7,945 nucleotides of DNA, taken from NCBI GenBank assembly GCA_937917025.1, contig CALFSF010000504.1, positions 1 through 7,945 on the forward strand. Reading direction: 5' to 3'. The stretch is from an uncultured Paraburkholderia sp. (lineage in GTDB: Bacteria; Pseudomonadota; Gammaproteobacteria; Burkholderiales; Burkholderiaceae). Shown one piece after another: positions 6,842 to 7,945 of the stretch. The first letter of the stretch is position 1. The number at the start of each line of letters is the position of its first letter. The notes below the pieces were generated by a model that had not been told where the DNA came from, did no database searches, and saw only the letters and a program-made list of their open reading frames with translations. The position numbers were made by a program, and so were the translations under genes.

Positions 6842-7578
6842 GTGATGTCGCCGCGCGAAACGGGCGTCTCGCCGAGCGTCGCGACGCCACCGATCACGAC
6901 GATCGCAGGCGAGCCGAGCCCCGCCGCCGCGACGCGGGCCACGAGCGTATCGAGCGTCGCGCGAACGTGCCGCTGCTCGGGCCGTGTCGCGGATTCGATG
7001 GCGGCGCATGGTGTTTCCGCGGACATGCCGGCCTGCACGAGCGCAGCCGCGATCTCGCCCAGCCGGCGCATGCCCATATAAATCACCAGTGTCATGCGCG
7101 TGGCGACGAGCGCATGCCAGTCGGGCTCGTTGCTGCCCGCGCCGTGTCCGGTGACGAAAACCACGCCCTGCGCGTGATCGCGATGCGTGACCGGAATGCC
7201 GATCGCGGCCGGCGCTGCGATGCCCGCCGTGATGCCGTTGATGATTTCGACTTGCACGCCAGCGGCGGCGAGCGCCTGCTGTTCCTCGCCGCCGCGTCCG
7301 AACACGAACGGATCGCCGCCCTTTAGCCGGGCGACACTGCGTCCGGCCCGTAAATGGGCGAGCATTGCCTCGACAATGCCGGCCTGCGACGTGGACGGCT
7401 GCCCGCCGCGTTTGCCCACGTAGACGATTTGCGCATCCTTGCGCGCGAATTGCAGCACATCGGGATTCACGAGGTCGTCGACGAGCACGACGTCGGCTTC
7501 GCCGAGTGCGCGCGTCGCCTTGAGCGTCATCAGTTCGACGTCGCCGGGGCCCGCGCCGATCAACCAGGCGCGGCTCAT
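6838..7578 (-). CDS. cobA: Uroporphyrinogen-III C-methyltransferase (SUMT) CobA
   Basis: It uses S-adenosylmethionine to methylate uroporphyrinogen III twice (C2 and C7) to precorrin-2, the branch point toward cobalamin and siroheme. The 246-residue length fits stand-alone SUMT; there is no CysG-type dehydrogenase/chelatase half. Motifs are GAGPGD (8-13), VDDLVNPDVL (33-42), LKGGDPFVFGRGGEE (85-99), GITAGIAAPAAIGIPVTHR (115-133) and TLVIYMGM (163-170). The tyrosine common in the AAPA-Y-x-GIP segment is replaced (AAPAAIGIP), a frequent variant. It is the first large gene after the cobalamin riboswitch. The ATG at 7578 is the only credible start: the frame has a TGA eleven codons further upstream with no better start codon between. 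No Shine-Dalgarno sequence precedes it, but a small upstream frame ends on it (ATGA). Confidence 0.95.
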   Translation of the reverse strand: MSRAWLIGAGPGDVELMTLKATRALGEADVVLVDDLVNPDVLQFARKDAQIVYVGKRGGQPSTSQAGIVEAMLAHLRAGRSVARLKGGDPFVFGRGGEEQQALAAAGVQVEIINGITAGIAAPAAIGIPVTHRDHAQGVVFVTGHGAGSNEPDWHALVATRMTLVIYMGMRRLGEIAAALVQAGMSAETPCAAIESATRPEQRHVRATLDTLVARVAAAGLGSPAIVVIGGVATLGETPVSRGDIT

Positions 7579-7682
7579 GGCGTGCAGCGCGGCACGGGCC
7601 GCGCGGTGCAGTCAGGGAGGCAAAGCAGGGAAGCCGTCGTCATGACGGCTTCAGGAAAGAGATGAATCATGCGTTGCCACAC
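7575..7682 (-). CDS. Possible small leader ORF (35 codons) coupled to cobA
   Basis: A short open frame lies between the riboswitch aptamer and cobA. Starting at GTG (7680-7682) it would encode 35 residues, beginning MWQRMIHLFPEAVM and containing three cysteines. I recognise no family. GAGG at 7691-7694 is 8 bases upstream of the GTG, which is good spacing for a Shine-Dalgarno sequence; an in-frame ATG at 7668-7670 lacks one. The stop TGA overlaps the cobA ATG as ATGA, the same junction used by cobA-cobE and cobE-cobO. The frame remains open upstream nearly to 7778, but without start codons and through conserved riboswitch sequence, so openness alone is weak evidence in DNA this GC-rich. It may be a translated coupling ORF, the remnant of a gene, or chance. 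Confidence 0.35.
   Translation of the reverse strand: MWQRMIHLFPEAVMTTASLLCLPDCTARPVPRCTP
7630..7652 (-). other. Perfect 9-bp hairpin in the riboswitch-cobA leader
   Basis: GAAGCCGTC and GACGGCTTC pair perfectly around a 5-base loop (ATGAC in the minus-strand transcript). It lies about 50 bases before the cobA ATG. It is followed by a pyrimidine-rich stretch but not by a run of U, so it is not a textbook intrinsic terminator. It may be part of the riboswitch expression platform; it also lies inside the possible small ORF. Confidence 0.5.
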
Positions 7683-7690
7683 GTCAGGCG

Positions 7691-7694
7691 CCTC
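7691..7694 (-). promoter_or_regulatory. Candidate Shine-Dalgarno sequence in riboswitch expression platform
   Basis: On the minus strand GAGG sits 8 bases before the GTG at 7682. It overlaps the 8-bp self-complementary sequence AGGCGCCT (7686-7693) and could also pair with GCCTC further down the leader, so it could be exposed or hidden by RNA folding. It is the only purine-rich ribosome-binding-like site I see between the aptamer and cobA. Confidence 0.35.
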
Positions 7695-7740
7695 ATTCCG
7701 TCCCCCGCGGATCGGGCGTTCGGCGATCGCAACGGTCGCC

Positions 7741-7915
7741 CCTTGCGTCTGGCCGGTATCCGGGCTGACGACCGCATGTCATTCGCCTTCCCACCCGCAC
7801 GACGCAGGCAGTGGCGTTGAATGACATGCGCGGACGAATGATCCGCGGGTCGCGTACCGTTGCGGGGACAGCACAGGCTGAGCGCGTTACGTTGCTTCCT
7901 GTTTCCCGTTTAACT
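7741..7915 (-). ncRNA. Cobalamin (adenosylcobalamin) riboswitch aptamer
   Basis: Read on the minus strand the region shows the ordered conserved blocks of the cobalamin riboswitch. An ACGGGAAACAGGAAGC element lies within 7894-7913, the core TGCTGTCCCCGCAACGG at 7857-7873, GCCACTGCC at 7807-7815, GGGTGGGAAGGCG within 7780-7796, and the B12 box AGCCCGGATACCGGCC followed by AGACGC at 7745-7766. Supporting stems include ACAGG/CCTGT (7873-7877 with 7898-7902), a perfect 12-bp helix (7773-7784 with 7819-7830) enclosing the GCCACTG/GGGAAGGC pair, and a 6-bp hairpin (7829-7834 with 7842-7847) that competes for two of those bases. Binding of adenosylcobalamin in this class lowers expression of the downstream operon. 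The P1 helix is not obvious. Boundaries are approximate. The promoter lies beyond the right edge. Confidence 0.95.
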
Positions 7916-7935
7916 GCACATGCGAATGCATGTGC
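7916..7935. repeat. Perfect 8-bp inverted repeat abutting the 5' side of the riboswitch
   Basis: GCACATGC and GCATGTGC are perfectly complementary around a 4-base spacer. The repeat lies immediately upstream of the first conserved aptamer block in the transcript. It could be a 5' stabilising stem-loop of the riboswitch RNA, a protein-binding operator near the promoter, or both. The last ten bases of the window (7936-7945) show nothing recognisable. Confidence 0.6.
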
Positions 7936-7945
7936 GGGTACAAAA

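Larger units (their letters stand above)
7579..7740 (-). promoter_or_regulatory. Riboswitch expression platform and cobA leader
   Basis: This 162-base span between the B12-box end and cobA should hold the switching element. It contains GGCGA/TCGCC pairing just after the aptamer, the palindromic GAGG region near 7690, the 9-bp hairpin (7630-7652) and no U-tract terminator. The lack of a terminator and of a ribosome-binding site directly before cobA favours control of translation initiation, perhaps through the upstream GAGG, over transcription termination (inference). Confidence 0.5.

Noticed and set aside
6423..6890. N-terminal extensions of cobO (start at 6890) and cobE (start at 7009)
   Set aside because: The added segments are arginine-rich out-of-frame readings of the upstream gene, while the internal ATGs give normal family lengths and ATGA junctions.
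7662..7820. Plus-strand 52-codon open frame with AGGAAAG just upstream, running antisense through the riboswitch
   Set aside because: The Shine-Dalgarno-like sequence is attractive, but the frame lies on the strand opposite a strongly conserved riboswitch whose sequence is explained by RNA structure, and the product has no recognisable features.
1..7945. CRISPR arrays, insertion sequences, tRNA or rRNA genes, phage or attachment sites
   Set aside because: I looked for spaced repeats, transposase-like proteins, terminal inverted repeats and conserved tRNA loops and saw none; gene content and composition are those of an ordinary chromosomal region apart from the AT-rich promoter segment.

Overview
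The window looks like a GC-rich, high-GC3 chromosome segment from a betaproteobacterium, most likely of the Burkholderia/Paraburkholderia/Caballeronia group. That assignment is an inference from base composition, protein style and gene content; no 16S rRNA or other decisive marker is present.

Layout. (1) Bases 2-298 (+) are the 3' end of an AraC-family regulator gene that starts outside the window. (2) Bases 338-2821 (-) encode an 827-residue flavoenzyme of the sarcosine/dimethylglycine dehydrogenase type, with an FAD domain followed by a GcvT-like folate domain. (3) A noticeably AT-rich 216-base divergent intergenic region separates it from (4) a DeoR-family regulator, 3038-3832 (+), which probably controls the flavoenzyme, itself, or both. 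(5) Bases 3836-7578 (-) are a tight cobalamin (vitamin B12) operon. In transcription order it reads cobA (uroporphyrinogen-III methyltransferase), cobE (CbiG C-terminal-like), cobO (corrinoid adenosyltransferase), cobB (cobyrinate a,c-diamide synthase) and bluB (lower-ligand DMB synthase). The first three genes are linked by 4-base ATGA overlaps, cobO and cobB are 3 bases apart, and cobB overlaps bluB by 17 bases. (6) Upstream of cobA, about 7741-7915 (-), is a clear cobalamin riboswitch with a recognisable B12 box and core, so the operon should be turned down when adenosylcobalamin is plentiful.

Together the cob genes cover entry into corrin synthesis (precorrin-2), side-chain amidation, cobalt adenosylation and synthesis of the lower axial base. 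They are a partial set: the remaining methylation, cobaltochelation and nucleotide-loop genes must lie elsewhere.

No wholly new system is evident. The points most worth a second look are in the riboswitch leader. A 35-codon open frame with its own Shine-Dalgarno sequence ends in an ATGA overlap with cobA, which lacks a visible ribosome-binding site. A perfect 9-bp hairpin lies inside that frame, and a perfect 8-bp hairpin abuts the 5' side of the aptamer. The divergent flavoenzyme/DeoR control region also carries repeats that could be operators.
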